Shown piece by piece: positions 50,568 through 59,413 of a DNA stretch of 64,000 nucleotides. This DNA is from Pelomonas caseinilytica (GTDB taxonomy: Bacteria; Pseudomonadota; Gammaproteobacteria; Burkholderiales; Burkholderiaceae_C): the NCBI RefSeq assembly GCF_021353235.1, contig NZ_JAJTWT010000006.1:348172-412171 (forward strand). The letters are read 5' to 3'. The stretch's first letter is position 1. The number at the start of each line of letters is the position of its first letter. Both the position numbers and the translations under genes were made by a program. Below the pieces are notes generated by a model. It was not told where the DNA came from. It searched no databases and saw only the letters and a list, made by a program, of their open reading frames with translations.

Positions 50568-50638
50568 AACCACAGAGGCACGGAGACACAGAGAAAGAGG
50601 CCTCTGGCTTGGCTCTGTGCCTCCGTGCCTCTGTGGTT
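50568..50638 (+). repeat. Long inverted repeat of the CCACAGAGGCAC family, copy 2
   Basis: 26-bp arms (50568-50593 and 50613-50638) with one mismatch, a 19-bp spacer, and a left flank TTCAAAGGCAACC matching the reverse of 40755-40777. It sits 12 bp after the dadA stop and reads in the dadA direction; copy 1 is oriented likewise relative to the halogenase-like gene further away. Confidence 0.85.
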
Positions 50639-50697
50639 GCATTTCTGCATTCGTTTCACGCGTTGCGGGTGCCGCGAACGCGGAATGGAAAACCGAG

Positions 50698-51807
50698 ATG
50701 ACGCCTGACGCCCTCGCCCAGGCGCTGCTCGCCGCCGTGCGCGAGCAGCGCTTCGAGACGACCGCGGACAGCCTGCAGGGCGGTGCGCCGCTGGGCTGGC
50801 ACCCGAGCATCGACCTCGCCGTGGCCGTGTTCCCTCGCCAGGGGCCGCCCGTTTGCGCCGACGTGCTTTTCTCGCGCGAGCACCCGGGCGGGCTGACGGC
50901 GAGTTTCGACGGGCGCTGCGGCGCTGTCGCCAACATCGGCTTCCACGCCGACGTGCGCGACGCCGCCGGCGACTCCTACGCCTGGCTGCCCGGCGCGGAC
51001 TGGTCGCGCATCGACTTCCCCGCCTGGTTCGGCCACGGGCCGCGCTTCGTCGCGCCCTATCCGGCCTCGCTGCTCAAGACCATGGTGGCCGTCGGCGTCG
51101 GCCGCCTCGTCGACCAGGACCGCAGCGAGTGGGCCCTACCCCTGGCCTACAAGGGCGAGACCCGGCCGGTGGCCGACTGGCTGTCCGACATGATCACCGT
51201 CAGCAGCAACGAGGCGACCTCGGCCCTGGTGGCCCACCTGCACGAACGCGGCGCCATCGTGCGCGAGGGCGGGCGCGAGGTCCGCAACGAGCTGCATGCC
51301 CTCTTCGAGGCCGAGGGCCTGCCTGGCCTGAGGCTGGCCAACACCCAGCCCGACGGCGGCTGGGGCAACGGCGCCGGCTCGGGCGTCGGCCAGATCCAGA
51401 TGACCGCCTGGGACGCCCTGCGCCTGATGTGGCGCCTGGACGCCGACGCGCCGCCGCCGCCCTGGCTGCCGGAGGGCGCGCCGCCCATCGTCAGCGCGTC
51501 GAGCCGCGCCGTCATCCGCCGCGCGCTGGACGGCCAGCGCCTCAACGAGATCCTGTCCAGCAGCGCGCTGACGCGGCTGCCCGGCTGGGTCGAGGGCATT
51601 CCGGCGCGCTTCGCCCACAAGACCGGCACCACGCAGAACTACGCCAGCGACGCCGGCATCGTGCACGGCGACGGCGGCCTGCACTACCTGATCGCGGTGA
51701 CCACCAGCCTCGGCAGCCGCTACCGGCCCCATCCCGAGGCCTCGACCACCTGGAGGCTGCCCGCCCTCGGCGCGGCGGTGCATGCATGGCTGAAGGCGAA
51801 TTCCTGA
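50698..51807 (+). CDS. Serine hydrolase of the class A beta-lactamase/PBP fold
   Basis: A 369-residue protein with SxxK in PASLLKTMV (Ser124, Lys127), SSN in TVSSNEAT, and KTG in AHKTGTTQN, the three active-site motifs of the beta-lactamase/transpeptidase superfamily. No signal peptide is visible from ATG 50698, so a cytoplasmic location is possible. It overlaps the LD-carboxypeptidase gene by 22 bp. A role in wall-peptide or D-Ala-peptide hydrolysis is inferred from context; a beta-lactamase role seems less likely. Confidence 0.82.
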   Translation: MTPDALAQALLAAVREQRFETTADSLQGGAPLGWHPSIDLAVAVFPRQGPPVCADVLFSREHPGGLTASFDGRCGAVANIGFHADVRDAAGDSYAWLPGADWSRIDFPAWFGHGPRFVAPYPASLLKTMVAVGVGRLVDQDRSEWALPLAYKGETRPVADWLSDMITVSSNEATSALVAHLHERGAIVREGGREVRNELHALFEAEGLPGLRLANTQPDGGWGNGAGSGVGQIQMTAWDALRLMWRLDADAPPPPWLPEGAPPIVSASSRAVIRRALDGQRLNEILSSSALTRLPGWVEGIPARFAHKTGTTQNYASDAGIVHGDGGLHYLIAVTTSLGSRYRPHPEASTTWRLPALGAAVHAWLKANS

Positions 51808-52688
51808 TCCCGCCGCTGCGGCCCGGTGCCCACGTGGCCGTCATCGCGCCGGCCGGGCCGCCCAAGCCCGGGCGGCTCGAGCCCGTGGAAGGCTGGCTGC
51901 ACGAGCGCGGCTACGAGGCGAGCCTGCTGCCGAGCTGCTTCGGCCCGCCACCGTTGGACTTCCTGGCCGCGCCCGACGAGGTGCGCATCGCCGACCTGCA
52001 CCAGGCCTTCGCCCACCCGGGCTACGACGCGGTGCTGGCGCTGCGCGGCGGCTCGGGCTGCATCCGGCTGCTGGACGGCCTGGACCTGGACTGGCTCGCG
52101 GCCAGCCGCCGGCTGCTGATCGGCTACAGCGACATCACCGTGCTGCACGCCTTGCGCACGCGGGCCGGCATCCCCTCGCTGCACGGGCCCATGCCCGCCA
52201 GCGACTGGGGCCTGCCCGGCGCCGAGGCCGACACCGACGCCCTGTTCGAGCGCCTGGCCAGCGGCTGGCGCCGCGGCGACCTCGTCGGCCGCGCCGCGCC
52301 GCATCCGCTCAGCCACGGTGCCAGCGCGCGCGGCCGGCTCATCGGCGGCAACCTGGCCATGTTCTGCGCCCTGCTGGGCACGCCCTACCTGCCCGAGGTG
52401 GACGGCGCCCTGCTCTTCATCGAGGACATCAGCGAGGAGCCCTACCGCGTCGACCGCATGCTCAGCCAGCTGCGCCTGGCCGGCGTGCTGGGTCGCATCG
52501 CCGGCCTCGTGGTCGGCAGCTTCAGCGGCGCCGAGAGCCCCGACGCCGTGCTGGCCGACCACCTGCCGCGGCTGCGCTGCCCGGTGCTGGCCGGCTGGCC
52601 CTCGGGCCACGGCCAGCCCAATCGCCCGCTGCCGCTGGGCGTCATGGCCGACATGGACGTGACGGCGGGCACCCTCACGCTGGCCTGA
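51786..52688 (+). CDS. ldcA: LD-carboxypeptidase (S66 family)
   Basis: A 300-residue peptidase that removes the terminal D-Ala from tetrapeptides during murein recycling. Nucleophile Ser115 is in LIGYSDITVLH, RGGSGCIRLL forms the oxyanion region, and the Glu and His are in LLFIEDISEEPYRVDRML and GWPSGHGQPNRPL. Length and motifs match LdcA. It starts inside the preceding serine hydrolase gene (22-bp overlap). With dadA upstream this forms a D-alanine release and oxidation cluster. Confidence 0.94.
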   Translation: MAEGEFLIPPLRPGAHVAVIAPAGPPKPGRLEPVEGWLHERGYEASLLPSCFGPPPLDFLAAPDEVRIADLHQAFAHPGYDAVLALRGGSGCIRLLDGLDLDWLAASRRLLIGYSDITVLHALRTRAGIPSLHGPMPASDWGLPGAEADTDALFERLASGWRRGDLVGRAAPHPLSHGASARGRLIGGNLAMFCALLGTPYLPEVDGALLFIEDISEEPYRVDRMLSQLRLAGVLGRIAGLVVGSFSGAESPDAVLADHLPRLRCPVLAGWPSGHGQPNRPLPLGVMADMDVTAGTLTLA

Positions 52689-52703
52689 GCGCCGGGCAGG
52701 GAC

Positions 52704-52731
52704 AAAAAAAACAGCCCCGCATCGCGGGGCT
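52704..52731 (-). terminator. Rho-independent terminator of the TonB-dependent receptor gene
   Basis: AGCCCCGC/GCGGGGCT (52713-52731) with a 3-nt loop, followed on the minus strand by a run of eight T residues (52704-52711, interrupted by one base from the stem). It is 42 bp after the receptor stop and may also end the convergent ldcA transcript. Confidence 0.9.
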
Positions 52732-52772
52732 GGTGAAGCCGGCGCGGAGCCGGCCGGAGTACCGAAGTTGGC

Positions 52773-55625
52773 TTACCAGAACTTGTAGTTCACGGTGAAG
52801 GTGTAGGAGCGGCCACGGGGGTCGGCCACGCGGGGCTCCCAGGAGCTGCCTGCGCCGGTGTTGCCGTCGTAGGCGGCCGAGAACGGCGGGTCGTCGTTCA
52901 GCAGGTTCTTGATGCCGAAGGTCAGGCCCAGGTTCTTGATGCCGGTGTAGCTGACGCTGGCGTTGTAGGTGACGTACTTCGAGACGTTGGGCTTCCATTC
53001 CGGCGGCACGATGCTGCCGTTGGCCACGCCGGGCAGCTGGGCGTCCTTGTAGCCGGCGCGCCAGAGCTGCTGGAACATGGTCGCCCAGTCGCCCTCCGCG
53101 TAGACGAAGGTCAGCGAATGCTTCCAGCGCAGGCCAAGGTCGCCGGCCCGCGTGAACACGCCGATCTCGCTGGCGCCCATGGGCGCGCTGGCGAGGAGGC
53201 GGGAGCGCTTGTCGAGCAGGTAGGTGCCTTCCATGTTCACCGTCAGGCGGCCGGTGCCCAGCTGAGTCGTGCCGCGGGCCGACAGGTCCAGGCCCTTGGT
53301 GATGGTCTCGCCGGCGTTGACCCAGCGGTTGTCGATGGCCTGCAGGGTGCCGCTGGCGTCGCGCTGGAAGTTGTCCGTGAACAGCGCGTAGTTCTTGACC
53401 ATGTCGGACAGGGCGACCGACTGGATGGTGCCGGTCTTGCGGATCTGCCACCAATCGGCGCTGACGGCGACGTCCGGCACGGGCGACCACACCAGGCCCC
53501 AGGTCCACTGCTTGCTCTTCTCGGGGCCGAGGGTGGACTTGCCGCCGGTCAGGATGGTCGGCGTGACCGATTCGCAGCCGGGCTTGGTCGGGTCGACGAC
53601 GCCGCCCGGGCACTTGCCGGGGTCGGCCAGGTCCTTGCCGGAGTAGGGCGACTCGGTGGTCCCGTTGTACAGCTGGTTGAAGGTGGGCACGCGGAAGCCC
53701 CGGCTCGTCGAGGCGCGCACCAGCAGCTGCTCGAAGGGCTGGTAGCGCAGCGAGAACTTGGGATTGGTCGTGCCGCCGAAGCCGGTGTAGCTGTCGTGGC
53801 GCACCGCGGCGCTGGCCTCGAAGCCCTTGAACACCGGCACCAGCACCTCGCCGAAGACCGCCTTGACGTCGCGCTTGACGGTGTCGAGCGTGTTCACGCT
53901 GTCGAAGGGCGCGTTGAAGATGGTGGCCTGCGTGGCGGCATCGGTGGCGTTGCCGTTGAACTTGTACTTCTCGGTGCGCACGTCGGTGCCGATGGCGGCC
54001 ATCATGTCGCCCGCCGGCAGCTTCATGACGGGGCCGCTGGCCGTGAAGTCGGCCTGGGTCAACGTGAACTTGCCGCCGTACAGCGTCACGCCGTCGGCGC
54101 GCACGGCGTCCAGGGCCTTGAGGGCATCGGCCGTCTGCGTGATGCCGTCGGTCGGGAAGGGGTTGAGCGTGCCGTTGTTGATCAGGGCCGCGAAGGGCTT
54201 GCCGTAGAAGTAGCCATGCTTGAGCAGCGAGGTGGTGTCGCTGGTGGCCATGGAGACGCCGGTCTTGTAGTCCCAGCCGCCGAACAGCGGGCCGTCGGCG
54301 CCGACGAGCAGGCGTTTGGTGTCGGACGTGGTCTCGATCTCGCGGTTGCCGCAGGGCATGCAGCGCCAGCGCAGGGCCAGCGGCAGGCCGCGGTTCTTCT
54401 CGATGGTCGGGAAGACGGCGGCGATGGCGTTGAAGACCGAGTTGTAGGCCGTGCCGGTGCTCGGGTAGGCGAGGTTGAAGAAGAACGGGTTGCTGGCCGA
54501 GCTTGAGCTGGAGATCTGGTTGGGCGAGAAGCTCTTGTCGGTCACCACGTGGGCGCCGACGAACTCGGCGAACAGCTGGTGCTCGCCCAGGGCCAGGGTG
54601 CCACGCACCACGGCGTTGGTGGACTTGACCGGCTGCTGCAACACGGCGGCGCGGCCCGTGTCCCAGGCGCAGCCCCACTTGGCGGACGGCGTGGCCCACA
54701 GCACCTCGTCGTAGGCTGCCTGGCCCTCGATGGAGGCGCAGCCGGCCTGGCCGGGCAGGTCCAGGGCGTTGATGCCGTTCATCGCCACCGTCGTGCCCGG
54801 CTGGATGGGGCCGGCGCTGCTCTTGTTGCTCAGAGCAGTTGCAAGGCTCGACAGCGTGAACACCGTCGCGTAGGGCGTGCCGCGCGTGTCCACCGACAGA
54901 CCCCGGCTGGGCTGGAAGGTGTTGACGAAGCTGCGCTGGTCGCCGCGCAGCATCTGCGAGTCGCTGTAGGCCAGCGAGGCCAGCACGTTGAACTTGTCGC
55001 GCTCCAGGTTGCCCCAGCCGCCGGTCAGCTTCAGCGTGCTGATGTTGCCGCCGCCGGCCTGGGTCACGTCGGTGAAGGCCTGGGCCTCCAGGCCCTCGTA
55101 GTTCTTGCGCAGGATGAAGTTGATGACGCCGCCGATGGCGTCGGTGCCGTAGATGGCCGAGGCGCCGTCCTTCAGGATCTCGACGCGCTCGACGGCGGCG
55201 AAGGGGATCTGCTGCAGGTCGACGACGCCGCCGTTGAGGCCGTGGGCCGCGACGCGGCGGCCGTTGAGCAGGATGAGGGTGCTGGCCGCGCCCTGGCCGC
55301 GCAGGTTGGCCGAGGAGGCGCCGTTGTTGCCGCGCGCCTGGCCGGCGACGACGTCGGCGTTGGAGGCCAGGTTGTCCAGGCCGTTGCCGTTGACGGACAA
55401 CGTCGAGATGAGCTGCTCGGCCGAGACGATGCCCTGGCGCTCCAGGTCCTTGCGCGAGATGACCTGGATGGGCAGGGCGCCTTCATCCTTGAGCCGCTTG
55501 ATGCTCGACCCCGTCACCTCGACGCGCTCGAGCTTGCTGCCCGCCTCGCTCTGCGCCAGCACGGCGCCGGCGTGCGCCGCCAGGCCAAGAACCGCGAGCT
55601 GCCCCACCAGACGATTGAGCTTCAT
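52773..55625 (-). CDS. TonB-dependent outer-membrane receptor
   Basis: A 950-residue receptor: signal peptide (about 1-24, AVLAQ), plug domain with a Gly/Asn-rich stretch (ANLRGQGAASTLILLNGRRVAAHG) and VERVEILKDGASAIYGTDAIGGVINFILRK, then a 22-stranded barrel ending in YTFTVNYKFW. Such OAR-type receptors import larger ligands such as peptides, glycans or siderophores; the ligand cannot be read here. AAGGAG lies 6 bp before ATG 55625. It is divergent from the ornithine-cyclodeaminase-family gene 216 bp away and has no TonB/ExbBD partner nearby. Confidence 0.94.
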   Translation of the reverse strand: MKLNRLVGQLAVLGLAAHAGAVLAQSEAGSKLERVEVTGSSIKRLKDEGALPIQVISRKDLERQGIVSAEQLISTLSVNGNGLDNLASNADVVAGQARGNNGASSANLRGQGAASTLILLNGRRVAAHGLNGGVVDLQQIPFAAVERVEILKDGASAIYGTDAIGGVINFILRKNYEGLEAQAFTDVTQAGGGNISTLKLTGGWGNLERDKFNVLASLAYSDSQMLRGDQRSFVNTFQPSRGLSVDTRGTPYATVFTLSSLATALSNKSSAGPIQPGTTVAMNGINALDLPGQAGCASIEGQAAYDEVLWATPSAKWGCAWDTGRAAVLQQPVKSTNAVVRGTLALGEHQLFAEFVGAHVVTDKSFSPNQISSSSSASNPFFFNLAYPSTGTAYNSVFNAIAAVFPTIEKNRGLPLALRWRCMPCGNREIETTSDTKRLLVGADGPLFGGWDYKTGVSMATSDTTSLLKHGYFYGKPFAALINNGTLNPFPTDGITQTADALKALDAVRADGVTLYGGKFTLTQADFTASGPVMKLPAGDMMAAIGTDVRTEKYKFNGNATDAATQATIFNAPFDSVNTLDTVKRDVKAVFGEVLVPVFKGFEASAAVRHDSYTGFGGTTNPKFSLRYQPFEQLLVRASTSRGFRVPTFNQLYNGTTESPYSGKDLADPGKCPGGVVDPTKPGCESVTPTILTGGKSTLGPEKSKQWTWGLVWSPVPDVAVSADWWQIRKTGTIQSVALSDMVKNYALFTDNFQRDASGTLQAIDNRWVNAGETITKGLDLSARGTTQLGTGRLTVNMEGTYLLDKRSRLLASAPMGASEIGVFTRAGDLGLRWKHSLTFVYAEGDWATMFQQLWRAGYKDAQLPGVANGSIVPPEWKPNVSKYVTYNASVSYTGIKNLGLTFGIKNLLNDDPPFSAAYDGNTGAGSSWEPRVADPRGRSYTFTVNYKFW

Positions 55626-55840
55626 CCGCCACTCCTTTGTGATTTGATTGGCGGCCATGTTCGCCGCCGTGCGCGAGGCCGCCCAGGGGGCCGCACCCGA
55701 GGTGTTGCGTGCCGTTCAATGAATGCTTGTCGGCGGGACATAACCTGCGGGAATGCACCGTGGCGCAGAAGCGCTGCATCCGTGCACGCCCGCCGCCCTA
55801 CAGTGCGCGCCAACCCAGATTGGAGCCTTGGGAGCCATCC

Positions 55841-56773
55841 ATGCGACTGATCACCGAGGCCGACGTGGCCGCCGTGCTCGACCCCGACAGCGCCCGCGCG
55901 GCCCTGCGTGCCGCCTTCGCCCAGCACGGCCGCGGCCAGGCCCAGGTGCTGGGCCGCCATCGCGCCACCGCCAGCCTGGGCGGCGCGGCCCTGGCCATCA
56001 GCGCCATGGGCGCCATCCTGGAGGCCGACGGCGAGCTGCCGGCCGTGCTGGGCACCAAGGTCTATTCAGCCCGCAACGGGCGTTACCACTTCCTCGTCAG
56101 TCTGTTCTCGGCCGCCACCGGCGAGGCCCTGGCCACGCTGGAGGCCAACGAGTTCACGCGGCTGCGCACGGCCGCCGCCAGCGTTGTCGCGGCCGAGCTG
56201 CTGGCCCTGCCGCAGGCGCGCAGCCTGGCGGTCTTCGGGGCGGGCATCCAGGCGCGCGCCCATGCCGAGGCCCTGGTGCGCGTGCGCCGCTTCGAGCGGC
56301 TGCTCGTCTGCGCACGCTCGGGCGCCGAGGCGCTGGCCGCCGAGCTGTCCGCAGCGCTGGGCCTGCCGGCCGAGGTGGTGGATGCGTCCACCGCCGCCGC
56401 CGAGGCCGACGTCATCGTCACCGCCACGCGCTCGCCCACGCCGCTGTTCGATGGCGGCCTCGTCAAGCCCGGGGCCTTCGTCGCGGCGGTGGGCTCTAGC
56501 ACGAAGACGGCCCGCGAGCTGGACGACGCCCTGCTCGGCCGGGCCGCCCTCGTCGTCGTCGAATGGCTGGAGGCGGCGCGCCAGGAGGCCGGCGACCTGG
56601 TGCTGGCGGCGCCCGGCACGGTCGCGCCGGAGCGCCTCGTCGAGCTGGGCGGGCTGGTCGCGTCGCCGCCCCCGCGGCGTCCGGAGGACGTCGTCGTCTA
56701 CAAGAGCGTCGGCATCGGACTGGAGGACGTGGCCCTGGCCCGCCTCGTGGCCCATCGCCTGGGGGTGTGCTGA
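55841..56773 (+). CDS. Ornithine cyclodeaminase/mu-crystallin family protein
   Basis: A 310-residue NAD(P)-dependent protein: N-terminus MRLITEADVAAVLDPDSARAALRAAF, LGTKVYSARNG, EANEFTRLRTAAASVVAAELLA, and Rossmann motif SLAVFGAGIQARAHAEALV. True ornithine cyclodeaminases form proline from ornithine; this family also holds ketimine and amino-acid dehydrogenases, so the reaction is unassigned. It overlaps dacB by one base (TGATG). GGGAGCC precedes the ATG. Confidence 0.87.
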   Translation: MRLITEADVAAVLDPDSARAALRAAFAQHGRGQAQVLGRHRATASLGGAALAISAMGAILEADGELPAVLGTKVYSARNGRYHFLVSLFSAATGEALATLEANEFTRLRTAAASVVAAELLALPQARSLAVFGAGIQARAHAEALVRVRRFERLLVCARSGAEALAAELSAALGLPAEVVDASTAAAEADVIVTATRSPTPLFDGGLVKPGAFVAAVGSSTKTARELDDALLGRAALVVVEWLEAARQEAGDLVLAAPGTVAPERLVELGGLVASPPPRRPEDVVVYKSVGIGLEDVALARLVAHRLGVC

Positions 56774-58221
56774 TGGGGGCCCTTGCGTTCACGCGTGTCT
56801 TCGCCCTGACGCTGGCCTTCGCCCTGGCCGGCTGCGCCACGACGGCCCCGGTGCCCGACCCCGTGCAGGCCGCGCTCGACCGCGCCGGCCTGCCGGCCGA
56901 GAGCCTCGGCTTCGTGCTGCAGCCGCTGGACGCCTCGCGCCCGGCGCTGCGCCGCCGCGCCGACGACGCCATGGCCCCGGCGTCGACGATGAAGCTGGTT
57001 ACCGCGACCGTCGCGCTGGACAGGCTGGGCATCAACCACCGGGGCCGCACCGAGCTGCTGGCCGCCGCCGAGCCGCGTGACGGCATCATCGACGGCCCCC
57101 TCATCCTGCGCGGCGGCGCCGACCCCGACCTCGACTGGCCGGCGCTGTGGTGGCTGCTGCGGCAACTGCGCGAGCGCGGCGTGCGCGAAGTCCGCGGCGG
57201 ACTGGTAGTGGACCGCACCCTCTTCAACCCCACCCGCTTCGACCTGGGCCTGCCGCCCTTCGACGAGGCGCCGGAGTTCGCCTACAACGTCATCCCCGAC
57301 GCCCTGCACTTCAACGGCAGCCTGCTCGACGTCGAGCTGCGGGCCACCGACACCGGCGTGGCGGCACGCAGCCTGCCGGCCCTGACGGGGCTGTCCGTGG
57401 ACGCCGGCGCCATGGCGCTGTCCGAGCGGCCCTGCAAGGACTGGGACGAAGACTGGAAGCCTGCCGAGCTGCGCCGCGAGGGGGAGGGCAAGGGCGAGGG
57501 CTGGCGGCTGGCGCTGCGGGGCGCCTTCCCGCGCGGCTGCCGGCAACTGGCGCCGCTGCAGCTGGTGGACCGGCAATGGCTGGTGACGCATGCGGTGCGC
57601 CAGCTCTGGGCGGAGCTGGGCGGCGTCATGGGCCCGGGCGACGTCGAGGCCGCCGCGCCGGCCGGCGCCGTGGTGCTGGCCAGCCACCGCGGCCGGCCGC
57701 TGGCGGAAGAACTGCGCGGCATCATGAAGAGCAGCGACAACGCGCTGACGCGGCTGCTCTACCTGCAGCTCGGCGCCCAGGCCGCCCGCCCGGGCGAGGC
57801 CACGCTGCCGGCCGCGGAACGCGCCGTGCGCGACTGGCTCGCCGCCCACGGCATCGACACCTCGGCCCTGGTGCTGGACAACGGCTCGGGCCTGTCGCGC
57901 AGCGAGCGCGTCAGCCCGGCCCTGCTGGCCGGCGTGCTGCGCGCGGGCCAGGCTGGTGGCCAGGCGCCCGAGCTGCTGGCAACGCTGCCGGTGGCGGGCC
58001 TGGACGGCACCTTGTCGCGCCGCCTCAAGGACACGGCCGCGGCCGGCAAGGCGCGGCTCAAGACCGGCACCCTGCGCGATGCCGTCGGCCTCGCCGGCTT
58101 CGTGCCGGACGCCAACGGGCGCCCCTGGGTCTTCGTCGCCCTGCTCAACCACCCCGAGGCGGCGCGCAAGGGCCGGCCGGTGCTGGACGCGCTCGTCGAC
58201 TGGGTGGCGGCCCAGCGCTAG
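56773..58221 (+). CDS. dacB: D-alanyl-D-alanine carboxypeptidase/endopeptidase (PBP4)
   Basis: A 482-residue S13 enzyme that trims or cuts peptidoglycan cross-links. Motifs: lipobox LAGC (Cys21), SxxK in PASTMKLV (Ser71, Lys74), SxN in MKSSDNALT, and KTG in RLKTGTLRD. The long insertion between SxxK and SxN typical of PBP4 is present. Being a lipoprotein is slightly unusual for PBP4. It is coupled to the upstream cyclodeaminase-family gene by TGATG. Confidence 0.93.
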   Translation: MGALAFTRVFALTLAFALAGCATTAPVPDPVQAALDRAGLPAESLGFVLQPLDASRPALRRRADDAMAPASTMKLVTATVALDRLGINHRGRTELLAAAEPRDGIIDGPLILRGGADPDLDWPALWWLLRQLRERGVREVRGGLVVDRTLFNPTRFDLGLPPFDEAPEFAYNVIPDALHFNGSLLDVELRATDTGVAARSLPALTGLSVDAGAMALSERPCKDWDEDWKPAELRREGEGKGEGWRLALRGAFPRGCRQLAPLQLVDRQWLVTHAVRQLWAELGGVMGPGDVEAAAPAGAVVLASHRGRPLAEELRGIMKSSDNALTRLLYLQLGAQAARPGEATLPAAERAVRDWLAAHGIDTSALVLDNGSGLSRSERVSPALLAGVLRAGQAGGQAPELLATLPVAGLDGTLSRRLKDTAAAGKARLKTGTLRDAVGLAGFVPDANGRPWVFVALLNHPEAARKGRPVLDALVDWVAAQR

Positions 58222-58341
58222 AGCCGCCGGGCAGGGCCCGGGAGGCGCTTGGGTTACATTGCGCTGACGGGGTACGCTGTGAGAGACACCGCCCCATCCT
58301 GGCTTGCTTGAAGCGCCACCGGCGGAAGCGTCGCCCTTGAC

Positions 58342-58369
58342 GGGACAAGTCCTTGAGCGGAGTTGTCCC
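58342..58369 (+). promoter_or_regulatory. Hairpin abutting the start codon of the S1 protease gene
   Basis: GGGACAAGTCC (58342-58352) pairs with GGAGTTGTCCC (58359-58369) with one mismatch and a 6-nt loop. The descending arm contains the GGAG ribosome-binding site and ends directly before ATG 58370, so folding would hide the translation start. The ACAAGTCC core also occurs in the dispersed-repeat palindromes. Confidence 0.55.
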
Positions 58370-59413
58370 ATGTCCCCCCCTCGACCCACCCCCACGGCGC
58401 CGCCGCCGGCCGAGCCGCCATCGCCGGCGCGCCCCGGCGAACATGCCGAACTGCAGCGCCAGGGCGCCAAGGCCGCGGTGCGCGGCGAGCCCCTGCGGGC
58501 CAACCCGATGTTCGAGACCGTCAACCAGCCCGGCGCCACCGGCGAGAGCCAGCAGGTCTGGACGGGCCGGCGCGACGCCTGGGAGAGGGGCCATGCCTCG
58601 CAGCAGCCCGCCACGGACCCCGGCACCGCACCGGCCGGTCCCGCCGGCGGCACGGCCGCCAACGAGCGCACCCAGGACGAGGCCCTGTTCGGCGTCGCCC
58701 GCATCCTCACCTTCGCCGGCGAGCAGGGGCTGACCTCGGCCAGCGGCTTCTTCTTCGAGCGCGACGGCGAGCTCCATCTCGTCACCAGCCGGCACGTGCT
58801 GTTCGATGCGCCGTCCGGCCACGCGCCCGACCGCATCGAGATCGAGCTGCACACCGACGCGCGCGACCTGACCCGACGGGCCACGCAGTCGATACTGCTG
58901 CACCGCGACGGCCTGACCGTCTGGCACCAGGCCCGCGACAGCGGCGGGGAGGTGGACGTGGCCACCCTGCTCATCGACCGCAGCGCCCTGCCGGCAGGCT
59001 GCGTCATCCGGCCCTTCGGGCCCCAGCACCTGGCGGACGGCTTCGACCTCTTCGAGGTCGGCGACCGCCTCGCCATCCCGGGCTTTCCGCTCGGCTTCTT
59101 CGACACCGTCCACCACTTGCCGGTGGTGCGGCAGGCCAGCATCGCGTCCAGCTACGGCGTGCGTTTCCAGGGGCTGGGCTATTTCCTGACGGACGCCCGC
59201 ATGCACCGCGGCAGCAGCGGCTCGCCGGTGCTGGCGCGCATGGAGTCCGCCGATGGCAGCCGCCCGCGCTGGTGCCTGCTGGGCGTGCACTCCAGCCGCA
59301 TGGACATGGCCTCGCGCGACCTCGCACTGGATGAATCCCTGGGCCTGAACTGCGCCTGGTATGCCGACATCCTCATGACGCTGACTTCGGGCGCTAGCCC
59401 CACCTCCCCATGA
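58370..59413 (+). CDS. Trypsin-like (S1 fold) serine protease, non-exported
   Basis: A 347-residue protein. The N-terminal 100 residues are Pro/Ala/Glu-rich and look disordered. A chymotrypsin-fold domain follows: catalytic His142 in HLVTSRHVLFD, Asp197 in EVDVATLLID, and Ser283 in MHRGSSGSPVLA (GxSGxP). No signal peptide or membrane segment is seen, so it should act in the cytoplasm unless moved by another route. A hairpin covers its ribosome-binding site. It overlaps the lipase-like gene by 4 bp. Its target is unknown. Confidence 0.83.
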   Translation: MSPPRPTPTAPPPAEPPSPARPGEHAELQRQGAKAAVRGEPLRANPMFETVNQPGATGESQQVWTGRRDAWERGHASQQPATDPGTAPAGPAGGTAANERTQDEALFGVARILTFAGEQGLTSASGFFFERDGELHLVTSRHVLFDAPSGHAPDRIEIELHTDARDLTRRATQSILLHRDGLTVWHQARDSGGEVDVATLLIDRSALPAGCVIRPFGPQHLADGFDLFEVGDRLAIPGFPLGFFDTVHHLPVVRQASIASSYGVRFQGLGYFLTDARMHRGSSGSPVLARMESADGSRPRWCLLGVHSSRMDMASRDLALDESLGLNCAWYADILMTLTSGASPTSP

